This document shows, piece after piece, positions 8,091 through 16,809 of a stretch of DNA of 37,582 bases. A program made the position numbers and the translations under genes. The notes below the pieces were generated by a model that searched no databases, had not been told where the DNA came from, and saw only the letters and a program-made list of their open reading frames with translations. Source of the stretch: Rickettsiales bacterium (GTDB lineage: Bacteria; Pseudomonadota; Alphaproteobacteria; Methylaequorales; Methylaequoraceae); the NCBI GenBank assembly GCA_002689325.1, contig NZFP01000022.1:1-37582 (forward strand), in the 5' to 3' direction. Positions within the stretch are counted from its first letter, which is position 1. Every line of letters starts with the position of its first letter.

Positions 8091-8585
8091 ATGAAAAAAA
8101 AAATCTTTATTTCTATTGTCATGGGAAGTCAGTCGGACTGGAAAACTTTAACCTATTGTGAAAATATCTTTAAAAAAATAGGCATTGGTTATGAAAAAAA
8201 AATTGTCTCTGCTCACAGAACACCTGACAGGTTATATGAATTTGCTAAAAATTTAAAAAAAACTAATATTGAAGTTGTGATTGCAGGTGCAGGAGGTGCA
8301 GCTCACCTCCCAGGGATGATAGCCTCTCTGACTCATATACCTGTTCTTGGAGTTCCGGTTGAATCAAAAACGTTAAAAGGTCTCGACAGCTTATTATCTA
8401 TAGTTCAGATGCCTGCAGGTATACCTGTACCAACTTTAGCCATTGGGAAAGCCGGTGCTATTAATTCAGCTCTAGCTGCGGCTGCAATATTGGGTAATAA
8501 ATACCCAGATATTAAAAAAAAACTGATACTATTTAGATCCAAACAAACTAAGTCTATTATAAAAAAACCTATTAATGAAAAATAG
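8091..8585 (+). CDS. purE: N5-carboxyaminoimidazole ribonucleotide mutase
   Basis: Class I PurE, 164 residues. It rearranges N5-CAIR to CAIR in de novo purine synthesis. Motifs: VMGSQSDWKTL (substrate phosphate loop), SAHRTPDRL with the catalytic His of the family, AGAGGAAHLPGM, and the GVPVESKTLKGLDSLLSIVQMPAGIPV block followed by AINSALAAAAIL. It overlaps purK by 11 nt, so the two are translationally coupled and their products act in consecutive steps. Confidence 0.95.
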   Translation: MKKKIFISIVMGSQSDWKTLTYCENIFKKIGIGYEKKIVSAHRTPDRLYEFAKNLKKTNIEVVIAGAGGAAHLPGMIASLTHIPVLGVPVESKTLKGLDSLLSIVQMPAGIPVPTLAIGKAGAINSALAAAAILGNKYPDIKKKLILFRSKQTKSIIKKPINEK

Positions 8586-9612
8586 TCTAGGCATATTAGG
8601 CGGAGGACAACTTGGAATGTTCATTTGTCTGGCCGCTAAAAAATATAATATTCAAACAACTGTGTTCTCTGATAACAAAAATTTTAGTGCAAAAGAGTTT
8701 TGCGATAGTTTTTTAATTGGTAGTTTTACTGATCAAAATCTCATGGATAAGTTTATAAACTCTTCGGAATTCTTTACTATCGAGACTGAAAATATTCCAA
8801 TTACAGTTTTAAAAAAAATAGAAAATAAAAAAAAAGTATTTCCATCTTCGTATATTGTAGAAATAGCACAAAACAGACTCAAAGAAAAAAAATTTCTAAA
8901 CTCTATTAGTGGAGTTAAAACAGCAAAATTTAAAAAAATTGAAAACTTTAGTAATCTTGAAAGTCACATTAAATTGTTTGGTAGAACTGGTATATTAAAA
9001 TCATGTGAAATGGGTTATGACGGAAAGGGTCAGTTCTTAATTAGTGATAAAAATATAAATAATTTAAAAAACAATAATTTAAAAGGTTATCTTCTAGAAG
9101 AGGTTTTAGATTTTAAAAAAGAAATATCAGTAATTGTTTGCTGTTCAAAAAAAAATACAATTCTATATCCTCCTGTTGAAAATATACATAAAAATTCGGT
9201 TTTAAGAGAAAGTATTTATCCTGCTAGGATTAGTTATAAAATTAAAAATGAAGCTCTTTTATTAGCAAAAAAAATAGCAACAAAACTAAAACTACAAGGA
9301 ATACTAGCAATTGAAATGTTTTTAATGAAAGATGATACATTACTAATAAATGAGTTAGCACCAAGGCCACATAATTCTGGTCATTGGTCATTAGACTTTT
9401 GTAAATACAGTCAATTTGAAAGTCTAATTTTTTCTATTTTTAGGGAAAAGTTAGTTCAACCAGAACCCTTAGATAGTTGCAAAATGATAAATGTTATTGG
9501 TAAAGATTATGAGAAAAAAAAAAAATTATCAAAAAAATATAAATTTTATGACTACTTTAAAGAAGAAGTAAAAAAACTAAGAAAAATGGGACATTATACT
9601 TTTAAGAATTAG
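8575..9612 (+). CDS. purK: N5-carboxyaminoimidazole ribonucleotide synthase
   Basis: ATP-grasp enzyme of 345 residues that makes N5-CAIR from AIR, bicarbonate and ATP, supplying PurE. The N-terminal preATP-grasp motif is LGILGGGQLGMFICLAA. The glycine-rich ATP loop is GYDGKGQFLI, with the LLEEVLDFKKEISVIV strand beyond it. The metal/substrate signature is INELAPRPHNSGHWSLD. The ATG at 8575 lies inside the end of purE. Long lysine runs encoded by AAA reflect the low GC. The 3' end overlaps the convergent COQ9-family gene by 11 nt. Confidence 0.95.
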   Translation: MKNSLGILGGGQLGMFICLAAKKYNIQTTVFSDNKNFSAKEFCDSFLIGSFTDQNLMDKFINSSEFFTIETENIPITVLKKIENKKKVFPSSYIVEIAQNRLKEKKFLNSISGVKTAKFKKIENFSNLESHIKLFGRTGILKSCEMGYDGKGQFLISDKNINNLKNNNLKGYLLEEVLDFKKEISVIVCCSKKNTILYPPVENIHKNSVLRESIYPARISYKIKNEALLLAKKIATKLKLQGILAIEMFLMKDDTLLINELAPRPHNSGHWSLDFCKYSQFESLIFSIFREKLVQPEPLDSCKMINVIGKDYEKKKKLSKKYKFYDYFKEEVKKLRKMGHYTFKN

Positions 9613-10207
9613 TTTTTCTTTTAAATTTTCTTTTCAATTTGCCAAAACCAAGAACAAGTTCTATTTGTTTTTCTAAAAATCTTTTTGTACTCTCAAATTT
9701 TTCAGATCTGTCAAATATAAAAAATGAAAAAGTAAGTGCATAGATTTTCATTAATAAGAATCGTTTAGTATAATAATTATAGTCAGTAGATTTATCGCCA
9801 GATAAAAACCAAATTTCATCGGAAATTTGAAATAAGGTCTTGCTCGTATTTAAAAGTATGAACGGCTTAAGTGTTTCTTTAAAAAACTTATATTTATCTA
9901 AAATTTCGTTAAAGATTTCTAGCCTTCTCATAACAAAATAAATAACTTTCTCATGAGTTCTAAAGTTTTTAAAATTTCTAGGAAGTTTTTCACTCTTTAT
10001 TTTTTCATTTATTATTTCATTAACTTCTAGCATCAATGATTTAAAACCATTAGGAAGTAACTCAGACCTTACTTCATCGATTCTATCCTTTCCAATTTTC
10101 ATTTGTGATAATGTATTTGATATAGCATTATCTAAGTTTGAGGAACTTGAAAAGTTCTCAAGCAACTTTAGAAGAAATTTTTTTTTATCAATTTTTATTT
10201 TTTTCAT
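9602..10207 (-). CDS. COQ9-family ubiquinone biosynthesis protein
   Basis: A 201-residue helical protein of the COQ9 family, which was first catalogued in bacteria as the rpsU-divergently transcribed protein. That is exactly its position here: divergent from rpsU across a 70-bp gap. Eukaryotic COQ9 is a lipid-binding accessory protein for COQ7 hydroxylase. Recognisable elements are the N-terminal helices, the RTHEKVIYFVMRRLEI segment, and the DEIWFLSGDKSTDYNYYTKRFLL block (seen as DEIWFLSGDKSTD and YYTKRFLL), close to the family W...GD.S.D.N.YTKR.LL. The product is probably peripheral to the membrane and part of ubiquinone synthesis. Confidence 0.88.
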   Translation of the reverse strand: MKKIKIDKKKFLLKLLENFSSSSNLDNAISNTLSQMKIGKDRIDEVRSELLPNGFKSLMLEVNEIINEKIKSEKLPRNFKNFRTHEKVIYFVMRRLEIFNEILDKYKFFKETLKPFILLNTSKTLFQISDEIWFLSGDKSTDYNYYTKRFLLMKIYALTFSFFIFDRSEKFESTKRFLEKQIELVLGFGKLKRKFKRKTNS

Positions 10208-10219
10208 TTAAAAAAAAAG

Positions 10220-10267
10220 TTTACATTAAAAATATATCTTATATAAATAAATTTCAATAAAAAGGAG
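10220..10267 (+). promoter_or_regulatory. Candidate rpsU promoter and strong Shine-Dalgarno
   Basis: TTTACA (10220-10225), a 16-bp spacer and TATAAA (10242-10247) form a good sigma-70 type promoter. AAGGAG follows at 10262-10267. This ribosome-binding site is what locates the start of rpsU: the only in-frame candidates at suitable spacing are ATT codons at 10275 (7 nt) and 10278 (10 nt). Confidence 0.6.
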
Positions 10268-10277
10268 ATTCAAAATT

Positions 10278-10481
10278 ATTAGAGTACAAGTAAGAGATAA
10301 TAATTTAGAGAAGGCTATTAGAGCTATGAAAAAAAAGCTCCAAAGAGAAGGTGTTTTCAAAGAAATGAAGCAGAGGAGAGCCTATGAAAAACCGTCAGAG
10401 AAAAAAGCCCGTCAAATTAATGAATCCACTAGAAGATTCAAAAAAATGCTAAGAAAAAGAATTGAGATTCAGGGTTATTAA
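10278..10481 (+). CDS. rpsU: 30S ribosomal protein S21 (bS21), apparently with an ATT start
   Basis: Not in the ORF track. The frame encodes RVQVRDNNLEKAIRAMKKKL, then QREGVFKEMKQRRAYEKPSEKKARQ and ends RKRIEIQGY, 67 codons plus TAA. This is full-length bS21, of normal length and with the family's VRDNN, KLQREGVF and YEKPSEK motifs. No ATG, GTG or TTG lies in frame between AAGGAG and the first conserved residue; two consecutive ATT codons occupy the start position (10275, 10278). The natural reading is initiation at ATT, as known for infC. An ATG-to-ATT error in the sequence is the alternative. S21 acts in initiation on the 30S platform. The COQ9 gene is divergent. Confidence 0.9.
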   Translation: MRVQVRDNNLEKAIRAMKKKLQREGVFKEMKQRRAYEKPSEKKARQINESTRRFKKMLRKRIEIQGY

Positions 10482-10498
10482 GTCTCCATCTTCATAGT

Positions 10499-11890
10499 TC
10501 AATTTAAACTTTTAACAATATTTTCAACCATTTTTTTTGCATCAGAAAAAAGCATCATTGTATTGTCTCTAAAAAAAAGCTCATTATCAACACCAGCATA
10601 GCCTGACGCCATTGATCTTTTTATAAACAAAACGGTACCTGCGTTTTCAACATCTAAAATAGGCATTCCATAAATAGGGCTTGTTTTGTCTGTTTTCGCT
10701 GCAGGGTTAGTTATATCATTAGCACCGATAACAAATGCAGCATCGGCGTTGGAAAATTCGCTGTTGATTTCGTCCAGCTCAAAAACTTCATCATAAGGTA
10801 CATTAGCTTCTGCCAGTAAAACATTCATATGTCCAGGCATTCTTCCAGCCACTGGATGAATAGCGTATTTAATTGTAACACCATTTTTTTTTAAAATATC
10901 ACACATTTCTCTCAAAGCATGCTGAGCTTGAGCAACAGCCATTCCATAACCTGGAACTATAATTACACTGTTGGCATTTGACATTATAAAAGCAGCATCT
11001 TCTGGGCTTCCTGTCTTGACTGTTTTACCTTCATTTTTATTAACACTGACACCCTCCTCTACCCCGAATCCACCAAGAATAACGCTGATAAATGATCTAT
11101 TCATTCCTTTGCACATTATGTAACTTAATATCGCTCCAGAGGCGCCTACTAAGGAGCCAACTATAATTAACAGATGGTTTGACAAAGTAAAACCAATTCC
11201 AGCTGCTGCCCAACCTGAATAGGAGTTGAGCATAGATACAACAACCGGCATGTCTGCACCACCAATTGGTATAATCAAAAGAATACCAAGAATCAAAGAC
11301 AGACCTACAATCATCCAAAAGATATCTGTTGAAGAATTAATTGTGAAAATTACCGTCAGAGTGAGCAAGGAAATGAAAATTGCTAAATTTAAAAAATGTT
11401 GTCCAAAAAAAATAGTAGGAGCTCCGCTTACTAAACCTTGCAACTTTAGGAAAGCAATTATTGATCCTGTGAAAGTGATTGCACCAATTGCAACTCCAAT
11501 AGACATTTCAATCAGACTAGAGGCAAATATTTCATTGTATTCATTAACAATTCCATAACTTTCTGGTGAATAAAATGCACTTGTTGCAACAAATACGGCG
11601 GCAAGGCCAACCAATGAGTGAAAAGCAGCGACAAGTTGAGGAAGTGCTGTCATCTCAATTTTAAGCGCAATGTATGTTCCAATACCGCCTCCTATTAATA
11701 TTCCCAAAATAATCATTTCATAGGACAATACGTTAGGGTTAAAAGCAGTGGTAACAATAGCTATTATCATGCCTATAATTCCCATAACATTGCCATTTCT
11801 GGCCGATTCTGGGTGAGATAATCCTTTAAGAGCTAATATAAAAAATATGGCTGAAATCAAGTAACTAATAGCTGTAAAGTTTTCACTCAT
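10499..11890 (-). CDS. pntB: NAD(P) transhydrogenase subunit beta
   Basis: A 463-residue membrane subunit of the proton-translocating transhydrogenase, which uses the proton gradient to reduce NADP+ with NADH. The first 270 or so residues are a series of hydrophobic helices (domain II). The C-terminal domain III binds NADP(H): VIIVPGYGMAVAQAQHALREM, then HPVAGRMPGHMNVLLAEANV, GANDITNPAA and YGMPILDVENA. It is the last gene of the pntAA-pntAB-pntB unit and overlaps pntAB by 4 nt. Its stop lies 17 nt from the convergent rpsU stop. Confidence 0.96.
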   Translation of the reverse strand: MSENFTAISYLISAIFFILALKGLSHPESARNGNVMGIIGMIIAIVTTAFNPNVLSYEMIILGILIGGGIGTYIALKIEMTALPQLVAAFHSLVGLAAVFVATSAFYSPESYGIVNEYNEIFASSLIEMSIGVAIGAITFTGSIIAFLKLQGLVSGAPTIFFGQHFLNLAIFISLLTLTVIFTINSSTDIFWMIVGLSLILGILLIIPIGGADMPVVVSMLNSYSGWAAAGIGFTLSNHLLIIVGSLVGASGAILSYIMCKGMNRSFISVILGGFGVEEGVSVNKNEGKTVKTGSPEDAAFIMSNANSVIIVPGYGMAVAQAQHALREMCDILKKNGVTIKYAIHPVAGRMPGHMNVLLAEANVPYDEVFELDEINSEFSNADAAFVIGANDITNPAAKTDKTSPIYGMPILDVENAGTVLFIKRSMASGYAGVDNELFFRDNTMMLFSDAKKMVENIVKSLN

Positions 11891-12195
11891 TTTTTTTCTT
11901 TCTGTTTATCTTTTTTTTTAAACATTGATAACATTCTATGAGAAACAACAAATCCACCAAAAATATTGATTGAAGCCAGAACAATAGCCAAGAAACCCAT
12001 TATAGAAGAAAAATTTATTTCCTCAGGTCCAGCAGCAATTATTGCTCCAACAATTATTACACTGGAAATAGCATTTGTTACAGCCATGAGAGGAGAATGA
12101 AGAGCTGAAGTTACACCCCAAATTACATAATATCCAATTATGCAGGCAAGAACAAAAATCATTAATAAATTTATAATAGGATCAATATTTTCCAT
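11887..12195 (-). CDS. pntAB: NAD(P) transhydrogenase alpha subunit, membrane part (alpha-2)
   Basis: A 102-residue membrane subunit with three hydrophobic helices, at about residues 7-27, 35-57 and 63-88. SALHSPLMAVTNAISSVIIVGA (seen as HSPLMAVTNAISS) and FLAIVLASINIFGGFVVSHRML are conserved in the domain II part of transhydrogenase alpha. Splitting of the alpha subunit into soluble and membrane polypeptides is the Rhodospirillum-type arrangement usual in alphaproteobacteria. ATGA overlap with pntB. Confidence 0.95.
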   Translation of the reverse strand: MENIDPIINLLMIFVLACIIGYYVIWGVTSALHSPLMAVTNAISSVIIVGAIIAAGPEEINFSSIMGFLAIVLASINIFGGFVVSHRMLSMFKKKDKQKEKK

Positions 12196-12207
12196 AGATA
12201 TTTACTT

Positions 12208-13320
12208 TCATTTTTTCAAGTTTTGAACCACACAAGTTTCTTTTACAACTTCATCAGCCCAGTTGAAATCAGAAAATTTACCAGATTCACATGAATTCAT
12301 CAAAAAGTTAATTACATTTTTAGCAAATAGTCTAGAAGAATCTTGTGAAACAGTTGATGGAAGGTTTGTGGGCCCAACAATTTTTTTTGATTTGTGGTCT
12401 ACAACTTCTCCATGTTTTGTAAGTTCACAGTTTCCTCCAAATTCAGAGGCTAGGTCAATTATTACACTTCCAACTTTCATCGATTCAACCATTTTTTTTG
12501 TAATTAATTTAGGTGCAGGTTTTCCTGGAATTAATGCTGTCGTAACAACAATATCTGTTTTTGTAATACTATCCTCAAGTAGTTTTGCTTGTTTTTTTTT
12601 ATAATTTGCTGACATTTCTTTCGCATAACCAGCTGCAGTTTCTCCTGAGTCACCCTTTTCCTGCACCTGAATAAATTTAGCGCCCAAACTTTCAACTTGT
12701 TCTTTTGTTGAAGCTCTAACATCAAAAGAGGAAACAACCGCACCTAGTCTTTTGGCGGTAGCAATTGCCTGAAGACCAGCCACTCCTGCACCAATTACTA
12801 AAACTTTTGCCGGTGCGACGGTACCCGCAGAAGTCATCATTAAAGGAAAAGCTTTATTGAACAAGCTAGCTGCATCAATTACTGCCTTATACCCTGATAA
12901 GTTACTTTGAGAGGATAAAACATCCATACTTTGAGCTCTTGAAATTCTTGGCATCTTCTCAAGTGCAAAAACATTAATATTTAGTTTTTTTAGGGAAGAA
13001 AATTCTGTTTTAAACTTTTGTTCGTAAAGTAGTGTAATTAAGTTACAATTTTTAAGAAATTTAAACTCATCCGTTTGTTTATGCTTTGAAGGTCTCTGAA
13101 CTTTTATAACTAAGTCTGCTTTTGAATATAATTCATTGAGCTTTGAGGAAATAGCTGCTCCACTTTTTTTATAATCTTCATCAGTATAGGATGAACCCAA
13201 ACCTGCATTTGATTGAACAAAAACCTTGAATCCCATCTTTATCAAAGAAGGAACAATATCAGGAGTTATACTAACCCTACTCTCATTCTCGTATAATTCT
13301 CTTGGTACTACTAATTTCAT
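12208..13320 (-). CDS. pntAA: NAD(P) transhydrogenase alpha subunit, NAD-binding part (alpha-1)
   Basis: A soluble NAD(H)-binding domain I of about 370 residues, related to alanine dehydrogenase. It opens KLVVPRELYENESRVSITPD. It contains the RAQSMDVLSSQSNLSGYKAV loop and the Rossmann motif VIGAGVAGLQAIATAKRLGA. The mobile loop region carries EMSANYKKKQAKLL, followed by TALIPGKPAPKLIT. The ORF track starts at GTG 13326; I prefer ATG 13320, which has an AGG 8 nt upstream. Only 9 nt separate it from the stop of the peptidase gene, so all four genes probably form one transcript. Confidence 0.95.
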   Translation of the reverse strand: MKLVVPRELYENESRVSITPDIVPSLIKMGFKVFVQSNAGLGSSYTDEDYKKSGAAISSKLNELYSKADLVIKVQRPSKHKQTDEFKFLKNCNLITLLYEQKFKTEFSSLKKLNINVFALEKMPRISRAQSMDVLSSQSNLSGYKAVIDAASLFNKAFPLMMTSAGTVAPAKVLVIGAGVAGLQAIATAKRLGAVVSSFDVRASTKEQVESLGAKFIQVQEKGDSGETAAGYAKEMSANYKKKQAKLLEDSITKTDIVVTTALIPGKPAPKLITKKMVESMKVGSVIIDLASEFGGNCELTKHGEVVDHKSKKIVGPTNLPSTVSQDSSRLFAKNVINFLMNSCESGKFSDFNWADEVVKETCVVQNLKK

Positions 13321-13329
13321 TGACACAAC

Positions 13330-15075
13330 CTATCCTAATTTTTCAAGCTCATCCATAAGATTTTTAATTAAATTCATACCAAGCTGCCAAAAATTTTTAT
13401 CTTTTGGATCTAAATTAAAATTTTTTAAATGACTTTTATAATCTATTGAACCACCTGATTTTAGTAAATCAAAGTACTTATTGTTAAATGAAGGGTTTCC
13501 TTCCTCAAATTTTGAGTATAACGAATTTACGAGACAATCACCAAACGCATATGCATAAACATAAAATGGAGAGTGTATAAAATGAGGAATGTAGGCCCAA
13601 AAATATTTATAGTTTTTTCCTAACATAACTGAATTCCCAAGAGATTCCTTTTGTGTGTTCATCCATATTTCACAAATCTGATCATCTGTTAATTCTTCAT
13701 CAGATCTCTTTAAATGTAATTCTCTCTCAAATTTAAAAAAAGCAATTTGACGAAAGACAGTATTCAACATGTCTTCTATCTTTGATCTCAACAAGAGTTT
13801 TCTTTCAGAAAGCTTTTTTGCGTTAGTTAAAAGTGACTTGAAAGTTAACATCTCCCCAAAAACACTAGCTGTTTCTGCTAGTGTAAGAGGTGTATCTGCA
13901 AGTAGAACTCCATTACTATTGGCCAAAAACTGATGAACCCCATGACCTAGTTCATGAGCCAATGTCATTACATCTCTTATTTTACCCTGAAAATTTAATA
14001 GAATTTTTGGGTTGCAACTTGGAACTGTTGGGTGAGAAAAGGCTCCGGATGTTTTTCCTTTTAAAACGCGTGCATCAATCCATGAATTTTCAAAAAATTT
14101 TTCAACAATCTTACCAAATCTTATATCAAAAGATGTATAAGACCTAATGACAATTTCTTTAGCTTCATTCCAGGAAATTTTTGGTTCTTTAAAACCGGGA
14201 TATGGTGCATTTCTATCCCAGTAATTAAGCTTTACTCCTCCAAAATATTTAGCTTTATATTTGTAATACCTATGACAAATATCACTATAATTTTGTGTAG
14301 CTGTTTTAACTAAAGAATCAATGTCAGACTTTTCAATTTGATTGTAAAGATGTCTAGAAGACTCGGAATGCTCAAAACCTCTGACATTTTTTTCAATATC
14401 AAGATCTTTAGAAATTGTGTTAATTATAAACGAAAAATTAAAAATATTATCTTTAAGGGTTTTACCAAAAACTTCGGCAGCATTTTTTCTTTCAAGTTTA
14501 TTAGGTGAACTTAATAGGTTTAAAATTTCCGCTTCCGATAAGATTTTTCCATTAATTCTAAACTTTAAGCGTGTCATTATCTGATCAAAAAATCTAATCC
14601 AGGCCGATGAACTTGTAAGAGACTTTTCAGCTAAAATTCTTTCTATATTTTCTGATTTTTGATATTTTTTAAACTTCTTATGGTTTTTAACCCAATTTTT
14701 ATATTTAGTTTTTGAAAATGCTAATGTTTTATTATCACTAAGTTTGTTTAATTCTATACCATAGAATATAACGTCCTTCTGGCAATCAAGAACAGATTCT
14801 TCAATGTATTGATAAAACTTAGCCTTGTCGTTATTAAGTTGATCAGTGCAATATACAAGGTAAGCATAACTTCTAAGTTTTAAAATTATTTCTTCAACTT
14901 TTTCAAATTCAATTAAGCTTTTGATCAACTGTGTTTTTTTTAATTTTCCAAGCTTTCCTTTATATTTGACCGAAAAAAGGCTAATTTTTTTTTTTAGACT
15001 GTGAAGATCTTTATTAATTTGCTTATCTTTAAATGATGAGTAAAATTCGTTAAGATTCCAAGTGGGTAGATTCAT
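13330..15075 (-). CDS. pepF: M3-family oligoendopeptidase (PepF-like)
   Basis: Cytosolic zinc metallopeptidase of about 581 residues that degrades oligopeptides. The zinc-binding helix is TLAHELGHGVHQFLA (HExxH at residues 374-378 from the chosen start). The third ligand region is LAETASVFGEML, and the C-terminal substrate region contains the YVYAYAFGDCLVNSLY helix. I moved the start to Met19 of the ORF (base 15075): the family begins close to the WNLNEFY motif, and the longer form would run into the start of the divergent acyl-CoA synthetase gene. It heads the pnt unit, although no functional link to transhydrogenase is known. Confidence 0.87.
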   Translation of the reverse strand: MNLPTWNLNEFYSSFKDKQINKDLHSLKKKISLFSVKYKGKLGKLKKTQLIKSLIEFEKVEEIILKLRSYAYLVYCTDQLNNDKAKFYQYIEESVLDCQKDVIFYGIELNKLSDNKTLAFSKTKYKNWVKNHKKFKKYQKSENIERILAEKSLTSSSAWIRFFDQIMTRLKFRINGKILSEAEILNLLSSPNKLERKNAAEVFGKTLKDNIFNFSFIINTISKDLDIEKNVRGFEHSESSRHLYNQIEKSDIDSLVKTATQNYSDICHRYYKYKAKYFGGVKLNYWDRNAPYPGFKEPKISWNEAKEIVIRSYTSFDIRFGKIVEKFFENSWIDARVLKGKTSGAFSHPTVPSCNPKILLNFQGKIRDVMTLAHELGHGVHQFLANSNGVLLADTPLTLAETASVFGEMLTFKSLLTNAKKLSERKLLLRSKIEDMLNTVFRQIAFFKFERELHLKRSDEELTDDQICEIWMNTQKESLGNSVMLGKNYKYFWAYIPHFIHSPFYVYAYAFGDCLVNSLYSKFEEGNPSFNNKYFDLLKSGGSIDYKSHLKNFNLDPKDKNFWQLGMNLIKNLMDELEKLG

Positions 15076-15104
15076 AAATTTATTCCAGAAATTATAATTT
15101 ATAA

Positions 15105-16809
15105 ATGACAAAAAAAACTGAAATTTCAAGTATTTTAAAAAATTCAGAAAGCTTAGTCGATATATTCAACTTTTATGTAAATATAAGACCGCACCATAAA
15201 ACATTTTTTTTTAAAAAAAATAATAATTGGATATCAAATAGTTTTATTGAAACGAAAAAACGAATAGAAAAAATAAAAAATCATTTCCTAAATAATGGAA
15301 TTAAAAAGGGTGACAGAGTTTTTTTATTGTCAAACAACAGACTCGAGTGGGTTGAGTTTGATTTAGCAATAATGTCTGTTGGCGCAATAACAGTCCCAAG
15401 TTTTGTAACAAATAATCAACATGATAACACATTTATAATAAATGACTGCAAACCCAAGTTTGTGGTTCTAGAAAATGATGGTGTCTATAAAAAAAATAAA
15501 TCTTTTTTAAAAATCAGTCAAAGTAAAATAATAACTATTGAAACTTCTTATCAATTTGAAAACTATGAGAACATTTTAAAAAAAACAAAAATAGCAAAGA
15601 CTAAGAGTAGCATTATAAAAAAAAAACATATTTCCTCAATAATTTACACTTCAGGTACAACAGGAAACCCAAAAGGTGTTGTATTGACTCATGAATCAAT
15701 AATGCACAATCTTTTTGGGGCACTAGAAATCATGGATGAATTTAAGCTTGACAATGAAAGATTTATTTCTTTTTTACCTTTATCTCATTCTTATGAAAGA
15801 ATGGCAGGTTTATACTTTCCTATTTTAATTTGTGCCCAAATTTATTTTTGTAGTTCTATGGATAAATTATTAAATGAAATTAAAGAAATTAAGCCAACAA
15901 TCTTATCTGCTGTACCCAGGTTGTATGAAAATATTTTTAAAAAAATTAAATTACAAATTAACCAATCAAATCTTGTAATTTCCTTTTTTCTAAAAATTAT
16001 TTTTGAAAATCTAGACTCAAAAAAAAAAACAGAATCTAATAGAAAGTTTTCTTTCAAAAATTTTTATAAAATTAATTTTAGAAAATAAAATAAAAAACAT
16101 TTTTGGTGGAGAAGTCAAAATTTTAGTTTCTGGTGGAGCAGCACTGAACCCTGAGATTGGTATTTTTTTTAATAAACTGAACCTCACTTTACTTCAAGGT
16201 TACGGTCAAACTGAAGCTTCTCCCCTTATAAGCTGTAACAGAAAACTTTCAAATAAACCCCAAACAGTTGGACTACCTGTCCGTGATGTTAAAGTAAAAA
16301 TTTCTAATGAGGGTGAAATATTAGTGAAGGGAAAAAATTTAATGCAAGGTTATTGGAAAAAACCCACAATTACAAAAAAAACTATAATTAATAATTGGCT
16401 TCATACAGGAGATCTCGGTGAAATTGATGAAAAAGGAAGAATTATAATTACTGGAAGAAAAAAAGATCTAATTATAACATCTGGTGGAGACAATATTTCT
16501 GGTCAAAGAATAGAAAATATTTTAATGAGTTGTAATGAAATTTCTCAAGCGGTTGTTTATGGTGACAATAGACCATATTTAATTGCTTTAATAAAAATTA
16601 CTGAGGAATATAATGCTAATGATTTAAAACGAGTTTTAGAAATGATTAATAAAAACCTTAATTCCATTGAAAGAATTAGAAAATTTATTATTCTCGATCG
16701 AGAGTTTTCTTATGAAAATGGTTTGATGACTCAAACAATGAAGGTCAAAAGAAAAAAAGTTCTAGATTTTTACAAGGAACAAATAAATAAACTTTACAGG
16801 AGTTTATAG
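15105..16809 (+). CDS. Long-chain acyl-CoA synthetase (AMP-binding), split by a frameshift at an 11-A run
   Basis: ATP-dependent fatty acid activation. The first frame (15105-16088) has SIIYTSGTTGNPKGVVLTHE (P-loop), LPLSHSYERMAG and AVPRLYENIFKKI. It then stops early. From about 16030 the homologous sequence continues in the +1 frame without a break: IKNIFGGEVKILVSGGAALN, LQGYGQTEASPLIS, LHTGDLGEIDEKGRIIITGR and DLIITSGGDNISGQ, to the stop at 16809. Together they make a full-length enzyme of about 567 residues. The switch fits the A11 tract at 16019-16029, where one A fewer restores a single frame. Possible causes are a sequencing error, a fresh mutation, or slippage rescuing expression. All active-site motifs are intact, so I list it as a gene rather than a decayed pseudogene. 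Confidence 0.85.

Noticed and set aside
11097-12743. ORFs antisense or out of frame within the pnt genes (11097-11318, 11226-11558, 12263-12604, 12531-12743)
   Set aside because: Shadows of strongly conserved transhydrogenase genes; no independent start signals.
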